From Smittium culicis (lineage: Eukaryota > Kickxellomycota > Harpellomycetes > Harpellales > Legeriomycetaceae): a stretch of 19,594 nt of DNA. This document shows, in pieces, positions 19,466-19,594 of this stretch (within the stretch, counting starts at the first letter, position 1; every line of letters starts with the position of its first letter). Where the stretch lies: contig LSSN01005575.1 of assembly GCA_001970855.1 (NCBI GenBank), positions 1 through 19,594 of the forward strand. The letters run 5' to 3'. A model generated the notes under the pieces. That model was not told the DNA's origin. It did not search any database and saw nothing but the letters and a program-made list of their open reading frames with translations. The position numbers were made by a program, and so were the translations under genes.

Positions 19466-19594
19466 TTTTTTTCGAATTTTATTAACAATAGAATATTATA
19501 ATTGTATAATAACAGGAAAGTTAAATAAAATTAAAAGCAAAGGTATGATTAATAAGAAAGAGAAAATAGAGCATAAGATTAGAGATATAAGCTA

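Overview
The window is AT-rich nuclear DNA from a eukaryote with spliceosomal introns. Every protein gene I can identify is a single-copy housekeeping gene found across eukaryotes. Four features fit a fungus, possibly an early-diverging AT-rich lineage: short introns of about 80-290 nt with GT...AG ends, an SLFG-rich nucleoporin, small gene spacing on the left, and decayed transposons. I cannot place it to genus. No bacterial operon, CRISPR array, tRNA or rRNA could be supported.

Layout. Positions 1-489 look like the 3' tail of a retroelement, ending in a polyadenylation signal and an A19 tract. Positions 490-2255 are AT-rich with no recognisable gene. Seven genes fill 2570-13520: NCBP2/CBP20 (+, five exons), RPB6/POLR2F (-, three exons), a Nup54/Nup57-type FG nucleoporin (+, three exons), a TMEM42-like small EamA/DMT membrane protein (-, four exons), RRS1 (-), a PPIL4-type cyclophilin-RRM protein (-), and mitochondrial ribosomal protein uL16m (-). 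From about 13930 to the end is a gene-poor, TE-derived tract. It contains a heavily mutated MULE (Mutator-like) transposase pseudogene at about 15610-17025. Near the right edge is a diverged copy of the left retroelement tail.

Functions. The genes cover mRNA and ribosome production: Pol II transcription (RPB6), nuclear cap binding (NCBP2), spliceosome-associated cyclophilin (PPIL4), nuclear pore transport (Nup54), 60S assembly (RRS1) and mitochondrial translation (uL16m). Their neighbourhood looks like ordinary eukaryotic gene order, not a dedicated system. Intergenic regions upstream of five or six of the starts carry CCAAT-box clusters. The 10-mer ATTGGCTGAT occurs three times, each about 250-330 nt upstream of a start codon.

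I found no convincing new biological system. The observations most worth following up are the repeated CCAAT-containing 10-mer, the full-length MULE relic, the paired retroelement tails with their hairpin, and the very small exons of RPB6 and the TMEM42-like gene.
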